From: Agreia sp. VKM Ac-1783
GTDB taxonomy: Bacteria > Actinomycetota > Actinomycetes > Actinomycetales > Microbacteriaceae
Assembly: GCF_900177765.1 (NCBI RefSeq)
Contig: NZ_FXWI01000005.1
Span: 1-64,000, forward strand
Direction of reading: 5' to 3'
Length of the DNA: 64,000 nt
Part shown: positions 8,920 through 17,226 of the stretch, piece by piece
How the letters are laid out: the number at the start of each line of letters is the position of its first letter
Numbering within the stretch: position 1 is the first letter of the stretch
Notes under the pieces: generated by a model
What the model was told of the DNA's origin: nothing
Seen by the model: only the letters and a program-made list of their open reading frames with translations
The model's database searches: none
Made by a program: the position numbers and the translations under genes

Positions 8920-9192
8920 CTAACGCTCCAGGACTACAGCGAGTCCTTGGCCGACGCCGATGCAGATGGCGGCGACACCGATACCGCCGCCGCGGCGCTT
9001 CAGCTCGTGCGCGAGGTGGCCGATTATGCGTCCGCCGGATGCGCCGAGCGGGTGTCCGAGGGCGATGGCACCGCCGTGCACATTCACTCGGTCGGGATCC
9101 AACTCCGGCCAGAGTCCTATGCAGGCCAGCGACTGAACGGCGAAGGCCTCGTTGAGTTCGAGGATGTCGACGTCGCTCCACGACCTGCCGGC
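8920..9192 (-). pseudogene. Thiolase C-terminal fragment (PcaF-like)
   Basis: About 90 codons of the C-terminal part of a beta-ketoadipyl-CoA-type thiolase, ending in a natural stop. It retains [20 protein letters not shown] and [14 protein letters not shown]. Its last 60 residues match the intact PcaF of this window at about 48 of 60 positions. The reading frame is lost near 9190, so the N-terminal two thirds and the promoter are gone. It cannot be functional. It lies on the opposite strand to pcaF. Confidence 0.8.
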
Positions 9193-9343
9193 ATTCGCTG
9201 ATGGCGGAGCACCCGTCGAAGGCTGGCCGCTTTACGAGTCGGTTGATCGTCAGACCAAGGTGTACTCAGACGATGCGACTATTGTCAGCGATCCTGAGGA
9301 GGGTCGCCGTTCCGCGTGGAAGGGCTTTCTGGGCTACCCGTGA
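9185..9343 (+). pseudogene. Carboxylesterase C-terminal fragment
   Basis: About 50 codons ending in a natural stop and homologous to the end of the intact type-B carboxylesterase at 5363-6874: both share WPLYE, a VY pair, VSDPE, RR and a closing GF.GY. The frame begins at the breakpoint with the thiolase fragment near 9190. Both gene remnants have lost their 5' ends at the same place, which fits a single deletion across a divergent gene pair. Confidence 0.7.
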
Positions 9344-9393
9344 GTCGTCATCTCATCAGAAGGGTCGTGGCACGAGCCTGAGACGGGAGCCGG

Positions 9394-10251
9394 TCAGGCG
9401 ATTGCCTCTCCGAGCATCGCGGCCTGAAGGGTATTGCGCATTAGTGCTGCGATCGTCATCGGGCCGACGCCTCCTGGCACGGGTGTCATGTGCGAGGCGT
9501 GTCCCAGGAGCTCCTCGAATCGGACGTCGCCGATGAGACCTTCTGCCGACCGGTGGATGCCGACGTCGATGACCGTCGCGCCGGCCCGGGTGTCGTCTCG
9601 TCCGATGAGATGGGGAATGCCCGCAGCGACGACCAGGATCTCGGCGCGTAGCGTCACCTCTCTGGCGTTCCGCGTGCGGGAGTGAACCGTGGTCACCGTC
9701 GCATCCCGTTGCAGCAGTAGCTGAGCAAGAGGCCTCCCCACGAGTTCCGAGCGCCCCACCACGACGACCTCACGGCCAGCGATCTCGACACCGGCCGAAT
9801 CGAGCAGCGTGATCACTCCGCTCGGGGTGCACGGCCTGAGGCCGGGGCGTGCCCGGGCCAGCAGGCCGGCACTCGTTGTCGTCAGCCCATCGACGTCCTT
9901 GTACCACGGGATACGGTCGATCACGGTTGTCGCGTCCAGCCCACCCGGCAGGGGCAGCTGCGCCAGGATGCCCGACACTGCGTCATCGCTGGCGAGTTCG
10001 TCGATCACCTCGAGGAGCCGGGCCTGGGTGGTGTCAGCGGGGAGGTGGCGGTGGTGATCGGCTATTCCTAGCCGCTCGGCGCTTCGTCGCTTGTTGCGCA
10101 CGTACACCTCGGATGCGGGGTCTTCACCGACGAGCACCGTGGCAAGGCCCGGCTGCCGTCCCGTGCGTTCGCGGAACGCCGCGACCTCGAGAGTGAGCGA
10201 CTCGAGCACGTCGCGCGCGACAGCAGCTCCGTCGATGATCGTGGTGTGCAT
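9394..10251 (-). CDS. folD: Methylenetetrahydrofolate dehydrogenase/cyclohydrolase
   Basis: 285 aa, standard FolD length. It oxidises 5,10-methylene-THF to methenyl-THF and hydrolyses it to 10-formyl-THF in the cytosol. Visible signatures are YVRNKRRSAERLGI with the catalytic lysine, the QLPLPGGLD and KDVDG segments, the GRSELVGRPLAQLLL nucleotide-binding loop and the C-terminal PVPGGVGPMT motif. Its start overlaps the stop of the metallo-hydrolase gene (TGATG), making it the last gene of a catabolic operon rather than a stand-alone housekeeping copy. With PurU and the O-demethylase nearby it probably oxidises demethylation-derived C1 units. Confidence 0.92.
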   Translation of the reverse strand: MHTTIIDGAAVARDVLESLTLEVAAFRERTGRQPGLATVLVGEDPASEVYVRNKRRSAERLGIADHHRHLPADTTQARLLEVIDELASDDAVSGILAQLPLPGGLDATTVIDRIPWYKDVDGLTTTSAGLLARARPGLRPCTPSGVITLLDSAGVEIAGREVVVVGRSELVGRPLAQLLLQRDATVTTVHSRTRNAREVTLRAEILVVAAGIPHLIGRDDTRAGATVIDVGIHRSAEGLIGDVRFEELLGHASHMTPVPGGVGPMTIAALMRNTLQAAMLGEAIA

Positions 10252-11042
10252 CAGATCCTTCCGATCACGGCGATGTCGGGTGCGAAGAGGTCGCCGTCGT
10301 CGAGGGCGGCCGGGTCGTGTCCGGTCACGACGATGTCGATCGCACCCGACTCGAGTAGCTGTTTCACGGTCCAGAACCCCTTGTACATCGCAGGCAGGTC
10401 GGTCACCGAGACGAACGGACGCTCGTCTCGGAGCTCTTCGGTGAAGTGGACTACGTCGGAGGTCAGGAGAACGACTCCCGCGCTGGTGCGCACCGTCACC
10501 ATCGATTGGCCGGGCGTGTGCCCTCCGACCCGCTGCATCGCGACGCCGGGAGCGATGTCCGCCCGCTCGTCGAAGTATGTCAGCCTGCCCTCCTCCCCGA
10601 GTCGGGCCAGCTGCTCGAGTTCCCGATCCTCGGTGAAGTACGCGATCACGCGCTGTCGGGAGACAGGTGTCGACCAGAAGCGCGCTTCGGCACGCGCGAT
10701 CCAGAACTGCGAGGCAGGAAACAGGTCGAGGTTGCCGATGTGATCCCAGTGCGCATGGGTGATGACGACGGGGTGCCCGGCGCTGGGGTCGACGCCCATC
10801 CGCCGGAGGAGGTCCGCCGGGTGGTTCAGCACAACCCTCCCTCGTCGGGTCGCCGCTGTCGCGTCGAACCCCGTGTCGACGACGATCGTGCGGGCGGAGT
10901 TGCGGACGACCCAGAGGTAATAGTCGGTCGTGAGCGGGGCATCCGGTTCGCCGTAGAGCTCGTAGTTGAGGAAGGCCTCGCCGCGGGTGCCGGTGCGCGT
11001 GCCGTGCCGCGCGATCAGGACCTCGTACTCGTCGTCGGGCAT
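10251..11042 (-). CDS. Metallo-beta-lactamase-fold hydrolase (lactonase-like)
   Basis: 263 aa. The zinc-binding signature THAHWDH is present, followed by GGHTPGQS and the metal-ligand Asp region LLTSDVVH, an arrangement typical of AHL-lactonase-like members. The ATG at 11042 gives the MPDDEYEV N-terminus; the longer frame would run into the preceding gene. It sits between a carboxymuconolactone-decarboxylase-like gene and folD in one operon, so a lactone or ester intermediate of an aromatic pathway is a plausible substrate (inference). Cytoplasmic. Confidence 0.8.
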   Translation of the reverse strand: MPDDEYEVLIARHGTRTGTRGEAFLNYELYGEPDAPLTTDYYLWVVRNSARTIVVDTGFDATAATRRGRVVLNHPADLLRRMGVDPSAGHPVVITHAHWDHIGNLDLFPASQFWIARAEARFWSTPVSRQRVIAYFTEDRELEQLARLGEEGRLTYFDERADIAPGVAMQRVGGHTPGQSMVTVRTSAGVVLLTSDVVHFTEELRDERPFVSVTDLPAMYKGFWTVKQLLESGAIDIVVTGHDPAALDDGDLFAPDIAVIGRI

Positions 11043-11061
11043 GATGAGGTGCCGGACCGCA

Positions 11062-11469
11062 CTAGTTGCTGGAGCCGTTGAAGCCTTCGACTGTCGGCTC
11101 GAGCCCGTCGGCGCCGACCACCTCGCGCCAGGCCTCGAAGCCATCCTGGAAGGCGACGATTCCGGCCTCCGGCAGGGTGATCTCGATCGCCTCGAGGATG
11201 GCCTGTTCACTTACCCCGAGCTTGAGCGCAACGCGGATGTGCGCCTGAATCTGTGCGCGGGGGGCGCGGATGACCGTGAGACAGCAGATGAAGATGAGTT
11301 CCTTGGTCACGCGGTCGAGGAGACGCTCGTTCAGATAGGCCGCGTTGACGATGCCGTTCGCGGCCTGGAGGAAGGTGAAGTCCTGCTTGGCCATGACCTT
11401 GTGGTAGTCGAGCACGTAGCCGCGGCTTGTGACCATGTCATCGATGTACTGCTGGGCTTCGTCGGTCAT
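11062..11469 (-). CDS. Carboxymuconolactone decarboxylase family protein
   Basis: 135 aa, one CMD domain (about 25-110), with the helix pair RAQIQAHIRVALKLGVSE typical of the family. A true 4-carboxymuconolactone decarboxylase is encoded separately in the pca operon (34522-34935), so this copy probably has another role in the island, such as decarboxylation of a different lactone or a redox role. The start overlaps the stop of the upstream dehydrogenase by 4 nt (ATGA), indicating translational coupling. Confidence 0.78.
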   Translation of the reverse strand: MTDEAQQYIDDMVTSRGYVLDYHKVMAKQDFTFLQAANGIVNAAYLNERLLDRVTKELIFICCLTVIRAPRAQIQAHIRVALKLGVSEQAILEAIEITLPEAGIVAFQDGFEAWREVVGADGLEPTVEGFNGSSN

Positions 11470-12371
11470 GATGGGTTCCTTTCGTGGGGACGCAGGAGCA
11501 CGCTGTGCGTCGTCTCATACCATTCGGCGATCTGGGTGTGGTCGAGACCGGCGCCGCCGAGGTCGCGCAGCGCGGCCTCGGTGACACCGGCCGCCGCGTG
11601 AGTGACAGGGGAGTCGACCCCGAGCTCGTCTGCGAGGGACAGGGCGATGCGAACGTCCTTCACCATGAGGTCGAGCGCGAAGCCGGAGGCGTACTCCCCT
11701 GTGAGCACCTGCTGCGGGTATTTCACCTCGCTGGCCTGGCTGCGCCCGGTCGAGGCGTTGATGACGTCGACAAGAATCGCGGGGTCGATGCCGAATCGGG
11801 TGGCCACCACAAGCACCTCGGCGATGGCGGCGAGGTTGGTCGCCGAGATCAGATTGTTGAGTGCTTTGGCCGCGTGGCCGGCGCCCGATGGTCCGACGTG
11901 AATGAACGTTGATGACATCGGGGCGACGATCGCCCGTGCCCGTTCGACGGCGTGGGGGTCGCCGCCAGCCATGATCGCGAGTTCACCGGTCCTGGCCTTC
12001 GTGACGCCTCCCGACACGGGTGCGTCGACGAAGTCGATTCCCAGCTCGGATGCTCGTCGCGCCAGTTCACAGGTGCTCGCGGGTACTGACGAACTCATGT
12101 CGACGACGATCGCCCCCGTATTGAGCTTTGCCAGCAGCTGATCACCATCGACGAGCACGGACTCGATGATCCGGCTGTTCGGCAGCATAAGAACCACCGA
12201 GTCCACGTCGTGCGGAATCAGCGACAGGTCGGGGATGGCCCTCGCTCCGAGCTCGCTGGCCAGCGTCTGGGCGGCAGGGCTGAGGTCGAAGAGCACGAGA
12301 TCCGTGGTGCCCGCGAGACGACGGACCATGGGCGTGCCCATCATGCCGAGTCCGACGAACAGGGTGCTCAC
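11466..12371 (-). CDS. 3-hydroxyisobutyrate dehydrogenase-like oxidoreductase
   Basis: 301 aa, standard for beta-hydroxyacid dehydrogenases. The N-terminal Rossmann motif is FVGLGMMGTPM; the substrate loop FVDAPVSGGVTKA and the catalytic-lysine helix HAAKALNNLI are intact. It should oxidise a 3-hydroxyacid or reduce a semialdehyde with NAD(P). It overlaps both neighbours by 4 nt, inside the operon of flavin monooxygenase, CMD protein, metallo-hydrolase and folD. In this setting the substrate may be an aromatic side-chain hydroxyacid or a ring-cleavage intermediate (inference). Confidence 0.85.
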   Translation of the reverse strand: MSTLFVGLGMMGTPMVRRLAGTTDLVLFDLSPAAQTLASELGARAIPDLSLIPHDVDSVVLMLPNSRIIESVLVDGDQLLAKLNTGAIVVDMSSSVPASTCELARRASELGIDFVDAPVSGGVTKARTGELAIMAGGDPHAVERARAIVAPMSSTFIHVGPSGAGHAAKALNNLISATNLAAIAEVLVVATRFGIDPAILVDVINASTGRSQASEVKYPQQVLTGEYASGFALDLMVKDVRIALSLADELGVDSPVTHAAAGVTEAALRDLGGAGLDHTQIAEWYETTHSVLLRPHERNPS

Positions 12372-13567
12372 GCGAGCTCCTCGTGGTGGCGGGGCAGTGA
12401 GCCGCGCAACACGGTCATGCCTGTGAGGCGGCCCAGTGTCGCGACCGGATCTGTGAAGTCCGAAGAGCCGCGCACCAGTCCTTCGAGCTTGGAGACGTCA
12501 GTCTCGTCGTAGACCATGTGCTTGGTTGCGGAGGCCATGGGTGACGCATGGCGACGGAAGGTCTCGAGCCTGACAGACGCCCACTCCTCGAGAGAAGACT
12601 CGTCAGTTTCGCCGGTGATGACTCCCGCGAGTGGCTCGATGAGCGAGAGCAGGTCGTACATCCCCGACGTGAGCCCGAGGCCGCCCGTGGGATTGGTCGC
12701 ATGAGCCGCGTCGCCGATGAGGAGCACACGACCGTGTTTCATGCGGTCGGCGGAGCGCTGGTGCATCCGGTAGGGGGTGAACGCATCGATCTCGTAAGGC
12801 GCATCACCGAAGCCGAGCGCCGCGAGTCGACCGGGGAGGCGGTCAAGCACTCCTTCTTCCGGCAGCTCGGCCGACTCGCTCCAGGTCCAGCGGTAGAGGC
12901 CCGTATCGTCGATGCGCGCGATGACGCATCCGTTCTCGGGGTCGAAGATCATGTTGGCGTTGCCGAGCCCACCCAACTCGCCGAACGGGTAGCGCAGGTT
13001 GGTGGCGACGAAGCGGTCGGGCCACGTGGTGCCACCGAACCCGAGGCCCAGGCTGCGCCGCACCAGGCTGCGTGCGCCATCGGCGCCGACAGTCCAGCGC
13101 CCGCGCCACTGACCGCGGCCGCTGTCGCTCTCTCCTTCGATGACGACGTGGTCACCTTCGTCGGAGACCGCCGTGACCTTGGCTCCGAACTCGACGTGAG
13201 CGTTGGGCAGGCGCTCGAGATGCTCGAGGGCAATACGCACGAGCTCGTGCTGGCCCAGATGGATGTTGTACGGGAACCCGGTGACGGCGGCCACGGGTGC
13301 CAAGGGCACGTCGGCCTGCAGACCGGTCGAGAGGACGCGCTGTAGGAAAGCCTTGTTGCGGAAGCCGCGCGCATCCATGTCGTCGAGAACCCCGAGACGA
13401 TCCAGGCCCTCGAGAACGTGCCAGTAGTAGACCATGGCCCGCGGAGACGGCAGGATGTTCGGCTCCGACTCGAGGAGCAGAACCTCGCGGCCGCGCTGGG
13501 CCAGACCCAGGGCGAGAAGCGCACCGACCGGTCCGGCACCGATGACAACAATGTCTGACTTACTCAT
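12368..13567 (-). CDS. FAD-dependent aromatic monooxygenase
   Basis: 399 aa from the ATG at 13567, which places the FAD motif VIGAGPVGALLA at residue 6. A second FAD motif GDAAHATNPTGGLGL is present near residue 280. The protein belongs to the class-A phenol hydroxylase/MhpA-type flavoproteins but lacks the C-terminal thioredoxin-like domain, so it is short-form. It would add one hydroxyl to an activated phenol with NAD(P)H and O2. As first gene of the operon ending in folD it is a strong candidate for producing the hydroxyquinol (or methoxyhydroquinone) that the dioxygenase at 20055 needs; this is inference. Confidence 0.85.
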   Translation of the reverse strand: MSKSDIVVIGAGPVGALLALGLAQRGREVLLLESEPNILPSPRAMVYYWHVLEGLDRLGVLDDMDARGFRNKAFLQRVLSTGLQADVPLAPVAAVTGFPYNIHLGQHELVRIALEHLERLPNAHVEFGAKVTAVSDEGDHVVIEGESDSGRGQWRGRWTVGADGARSLVRRSLGLGFGGTTWPDRFVATNLRYPFGELGGLGNANMIFDPENGCVIARIDDTGLYRWTWSESAELPEEGVLDRLPGRLAALGFGDAPYEIDAFTPYRMHQRSADRMKHGRVLLIGDAAHATNPTGGLGLTSGMYDLLSLIEPLAGVITGETDESSLEEWASVRLETFRRHASPMASATKHMVYDETDVSKLEGLVRGSSDFTDPVATLGRLTGMTVLRGSLPRHHEELA

Positions 13568-13680
13568 GCGGCAAGCTTTCGCCGCCGCACCCCTGGGTCG
13601 CATCAGTGACCTCACCGGTGCGAGGGTTGGTGACGGAATGGGCTAGGGTACCGACCACGATGGAGTAGGCGGGAGTTGTC

Positions 13681-15975
13681 GTGGCCGGGATGCACGAGCA
13701 CGACGCAGGTATTTTCGGCGACCTCCTCGACAGTCTTGCTGGCGGCAGCGGAGGAGTTCTCGTGGTCGCCGGCGCAGACTCGTCCGCCGCGGCGGACCTC
13801 CGCGCTGCGTATGCTCGCGTCATCCATGTTTCTGCAGCGGCGTCGGAGGCGTCTGTCGCTTTCGCCGGCCTGCACGCGATGCTGCCGTCGCTCCCCGCGA
13901 CCGAAGCGGATCCGGCCGTTCTCGCCGCGGGGCTTCTCGCTCGCAGCGACCCCGGCACGTTCTGGCTTGTCGAGCGCGGCGAGTTTCTCGACCCCGCGAC
14001 GCTCTTCGTGCTGCGCGAACTGTCGACACTGGTGGCGGGCCATCCGGTCGCGGTTGTTGTGACCGTGCGTGCCGCCGCCGTGCCCGCCGAGCTGGACGGC
14101 TGGCCGCGAATCGACCTGCCGGTCACGCGGATCGCCGACCTGGATGCCGATGGCCGGCTCGAGCTGGCGCTCGCCGCGGCCGACTCACCCGCCGACGAGA
14201 TGTATCGGTCGTTGCCCTCGGAGTCCCGACGAGCAGCACACACGCTTCTCGCTCGAGTCGCCGCCGACCGTGGGGATGATGTCGCTGCGGCGAGGCACGA
14301 GGCCGCGGGAGCCATGGGCGCTGACGACAGGATCGCCAAGGACCTCGAGGACGCGGCATCGACCGTGACGTCTCGCGGTGAGCACGCCGCAGCGAGCGAA
14401 CTCCTCGAGCGTGCCGCGCAGCTCTCGGTCGAGCCGTCAGCGGCGGCGCGCCGGCTCGTTCTGGCCGCGGAGTCGGCGTGGCACTCGGGCTCCGCCGCGG
14501 GTGTCCGCAGGCTGTCGCGCCAGCTGCGCGGACTGCAGGTCGAGGCGCCGTGGCGCGCGCGATCGTGCATCGCAGAGGGGTCTGCAGCCTTCGCGGGAGG
14601 AGACATGGCGGAGGCATATCGCGCCTTTATGCTTGCAGCGCGCCTGACCATCGAGGAGCGCCCAGCCACCGCGACCTCGGCGCTCCTGCGCGCTGCCGAG
14701 GTCGCGTGGTGGTCGGGGCGGCGGGACCGTGCTGCCGAGGTGGCGGCCGTGGTCGAGTCCCTTCCTCGGGACGGCAGCACGAGCGCCGAGTTCATTGTGG
14801 CGGTGCTCGCGGGCGGTGCGCACAGCTTCACCGGCGATCTCGAGGCGGCTGGGCATGAATTACTCACGGCACTTCGTCTCGCCGAGAGTCTGAGTGATCC
14901 CAGGGTCGCGGTGCTGGCAGCCCAGGCCGCACTGCTCCTCGGCGATGACCGCGCGGCCGCGACCTTCCACGAGCGAACACTCGCCGAGCTGCAAGCTGTC
15001 CACTCCGAGGGGGAGCTCCCCTGGGTGCTGCAGAGCTTCGCCTCGGTGGACATCTGGCAGGGGGACCTTCGGAGCGCGTCCGCGCGGGTGGCGCAGGCGG
15101 CCGAGCATGACGAGGTATCAGGGGCGGATGCAACGCAGCACTCGATCCTCGCCCACATCGCGGCGCTCCGTGGTCAGAGCGGCGTGTGCCGTGCCCATGT
15201 GTCGGAGGCGCTTCGGCTCTCGGAGTACGACCGCTCTCCGACAGCTGCCGCTTCTGCCCTGTGGGCGCTCGGACAACTCGAGCTCGGACTCGGTAACCCC
15301 AGTGCTGCACTCGCCCAGCTCTCGGCGATCGATGATCCCCGGTCAGAGCACGCCAACCCCGTGGTCGCCTTGTTCGCGGCGCCCGACCTCGTCGAGGCCG
15401 CAACCCGAGCGGCTCGACCGGAACTCGCGGCATCCGCCCTCGCGTCTTTCGAGCGGTGGGCCGACGCGGGGGCACGATGGGCTCAAGCAGTAGTTCCCCG
15501 CCTGCGCGCGCTGCGCGCCCAGGGCGACGGGACTTTCGATCATTTCGAGAGGGCTGTCGAGGCCGTGGCCGGCGAGGGGCTTCCGTTCGAAGAAGGGCGC
15601 ACCCGACTGCTCTACGGCGAGTACCTGCGGCGGGACCGGCAGCGCGTGCTCGCCCGGAAGCAACTCGAGCTGGCCGTGAAGCTGTTCGACGCCGTCGGTG
15701 CCGAACCGTGGGCGGAGCGCGCGAGGCAGGAACTCTCGGCATCCGGGCAGACAGCTCGCCGGCGCGACGGCGGTTCCGAGGAGAGGCTCACACCCCGGGA
15801 GCGCCAGATCGCCGAGTTGGTCGCCGTCGGCGCGAGCAACCACGAGGTGGCGGCGCGGCTCTTCCTCAGCCGGAAGACCGTGGAGTATCACCTGCACAAG
15901 GCCTACACAAAGCTCGGAATCACCTCCCGCTCGACGCTCGCCGCCGCGTTGGAAGAGGCCGCTATCGACTGGTAG
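13681..15975 (+). CDS. Large LuxR-family regulator with degenerate P-loop
   Basis: 764 aa, laid out like a LAL (MalT-type) regulator: N-terminal nucleotide-binding-like part, alpha-helical TPR-like middle and a C-terminal LuxR helix-turn-helix (about 700-764; LTPRERQIAELVAVGASNHE). Where the P-loop should be, the sequence reads GGVLVVAGADSSAAADL, with no GKS/T, so ATP binding is doubtful. GTG 13681 has GGGAG about 5 nt upstream. Its C-terminus resembles that of the second regulator at 17227-19854. The two flank an EstB-like gene and probably control the aromatic island. Confidence 0.82.
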   Translation: MAGMHEHDAGIFGDLLDSLAGGSGGVLVVAGADSSAAADLRAAYARVIHVSAAASEASVAFAGLHAMLPSLPATEADPAVLAAGLLARSDPGTFWLVERGEFLDPATLFVLRELSTLVAGHPVAVVVTVRAAAVPAELDGWPRIDLPVTRIADLDADGRLELALAAADSPADEMYRSLPSESRRAAHTLLARVAADRGDDVAAARHEAAGAMGADDRIAKDLEDAASTVTSRGEHAAASELLERAAQLSVEPSAAARRLVLAAESAWHSGSAAGVRRLSRQLRGLQVEAPWRARSCIAEGSAAFAGGDMAEAYRAFMLAARLTIEERPATATSALLRAAEVAWWSGRRDRAAEVAAVVESLPRDGSTSAEFIVAVLAGGAHSFTGDLEAAGHELLTALRLAESLSDPRVAVLAAQAALLLGDDRAAATFHERTLAELQAVHSEGELPWVLQSFASVDIWQGDLRSASARVAQAAEHDEVSGADATQHSILAHIAALRGQSGVCRAHVSEALRLSEYDRSPTAAASALWALGQLELGLGNPSAALAQLSAIDDPRSEHANPVVALFAAPDLVEAATRAARPELAASALASFERWADAGARWAQAVVPRLRALRAQGDGTFDHFERAVEAVAGEGLPFEEGRTRLLYGEYLRRDRQRVLARKQLELAVKLFDAVGAEPWAERARQELSASGQTARRRDGGSEERLTPRERQIAELVAVGASNHEVAARLFLSRKTVEYHLHKAYTKLGITSRSTLAAALEEAAIDW

Positions 15976-16057
15976 TCCCATCGATGCGAATCCCGCTCGT
16001 CGGCACGAACAATCGAAGCATGCGAAGAAGCTTCCCTCCCCGTCCCATGGTGACCGC

Positions 16058-17224
16058 GTGAGTACGAACGCGGGCCTCGACCCCGCGGCTCTAGAGCGTC
16101 TTGCCGCCTCGATCGAGTCGGACGTGGAGTCCGGGCTCTACGACGGGGCGGTGATTCTCGTCGCACGCGGTGGGGAGGTCGGCCTGCACCGCGCCGTCGG
16201 ATACTCGGACCGCTCGACCCAGCGGGCGACGAGCGTCGACGACGTGTTCCGTATCTTCTCGATGACCAAGACGTTCACCAATGCCCTCGTGCTGAAGGCC
16301 TTCGATCGAGGACTCGTCTCGCCCACCACCAAGGTCGTCGACGTCATCCCGGAGTTTGCGGGCTCGGATCGCTTCCGTACCGGCGCGAAGAGCCGTGTGA
16401 GCATCGAGCACCTGATGACGCACCGCGCCGCACTCTCACCCACGCCGTGGCCCGTGCCACCGCTCGAGGCCGGCGATCAAGCACATACGATCGCAGCGAT
16501 CTGCGAGATGGACCTCGTCGGCATTCCCGGGGAACGGGTCAACTATTCACCCTGCCTGTCGCACGCCCTGCTCGGTGAGATCGTGCGGCGCACCCTCGGT
16601 GACGGCCGCACATTCACGCAGACCCTCGAACAGGAGTTGCTCGACCCGCTCGGCATGACCGAGACGTCGATGGGCGCGCCGACGGCGTGGGCGGACAGGC
16701 TTGTTCCGGTCGCGGTGAAGTTCCCGCCGGGGGGATTCTTCTCGCCTGAGGACATCAAGGACACAGGAGCGGCCGCCTACGAAGGGGCCGAGATGCCGTG
16801 GGTGGGATGCGTATCGACGGTGCGCGATGTCTTTCGGTTCACGGAGATGCTGCGTCGGGGCGGAGAATTCGAAGGCAACCGAGTGCTGTCGCCGGCGTCG
16901 ATCGCGCTCGCAACCCGAAACCACACGGGGGACCTCCTCAACGACCGCTACGCGAAACTGGTCTCCGCGATGGAGTGGTATCCGTGGGTGGCGAACATCG
17001 GCCTCGGCTTTATGCTGCGCGGCCCCCAGCTGTACCAGACGTTCTTCGGCACGATGGCGTCGGCGGGCACATTCGGCGGTTACGGTGCGGGATCATCGCA
17101 GTTCTGGATCGACCCCGAGCGCGACCTCACGTTCGTCTGCATGACGGCCGGAGTGCTTGGCGAGGCCGACAACGTGCGCCGCTTTCAGCGCCTGTCCGAC
17201 ATGGCACTGGCCGCCGCGGTCTGA
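16058..17224 (+). CDS. Beta-lactamase-fold serine esterase (EstB-like)
   Basis: 388 aa from GTG 16058. The class-C beta-lactamase/penicillin-binding fold is shown by the SMTK motif (Ser68, Lys71), a YSP at the YxN position, and a C-terminal GGYGAGSS in place of the HTG/KTG triad. This pattern fits EstB-type esterases rather than true beta-lactamases. There is no signal peptide, so it is cytoplasmic. It lies between two large LuxR regulators and ends 2 bp from the convergent one. An ester or lactone of an aromatic compound is a reasonable substrate, not shown by sequence. Confidence 0.82.
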   Translation: MSTNAGLDPAALERLAASIESDVESGLYDGAVILVARGGEVGLHRAVGYSDRSTQRATSVDDVFRIFSMTKTFTNALVLKAFDRGLVSPTTKVVDVIPEFAGSDRFRTGAKSRVSIEHLMTHRAALSPTPWPVPPLEAGDQAHTIAAICEMDLVGIPGERVNYSPCLSHALLGEIVRRTLGDGRTFTQTLEQELLDPLGMTETSMGAPTAWADRLVPVAVKFPPGGFFSPEDIKDTGAAAYEGAEMPWVGCVSTVRDVFRFTEMLRRGGEFEGNRVLSPASIALATRNHTGDLLNDRYAKLVSAMEWYPWVANIGLGFMLRGPQLYQTFFGTMASAGTFGGYGAGSSQFWIDPERDLTFVCMTAGVLGEADNVRRFQRLSDMALAAAV

Positions 17225-17226
17225 AC

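Noticed and set aside
13560-15158. 532-aa open frame on the minus strand
   Set aside because: It lies antisense to the LuxR regulator gene, is extremely rich in Ser/Ala/Arg and has no domain; a codon-bias shadow.
16058-17224. Class-C beta-lactamase (antibiotic resistance)
   Set aside because: SMTK is present, but YSP and the missing KTG-type triad, absence of a signal peptide and the catabolic context favour an EstB-like esterase.
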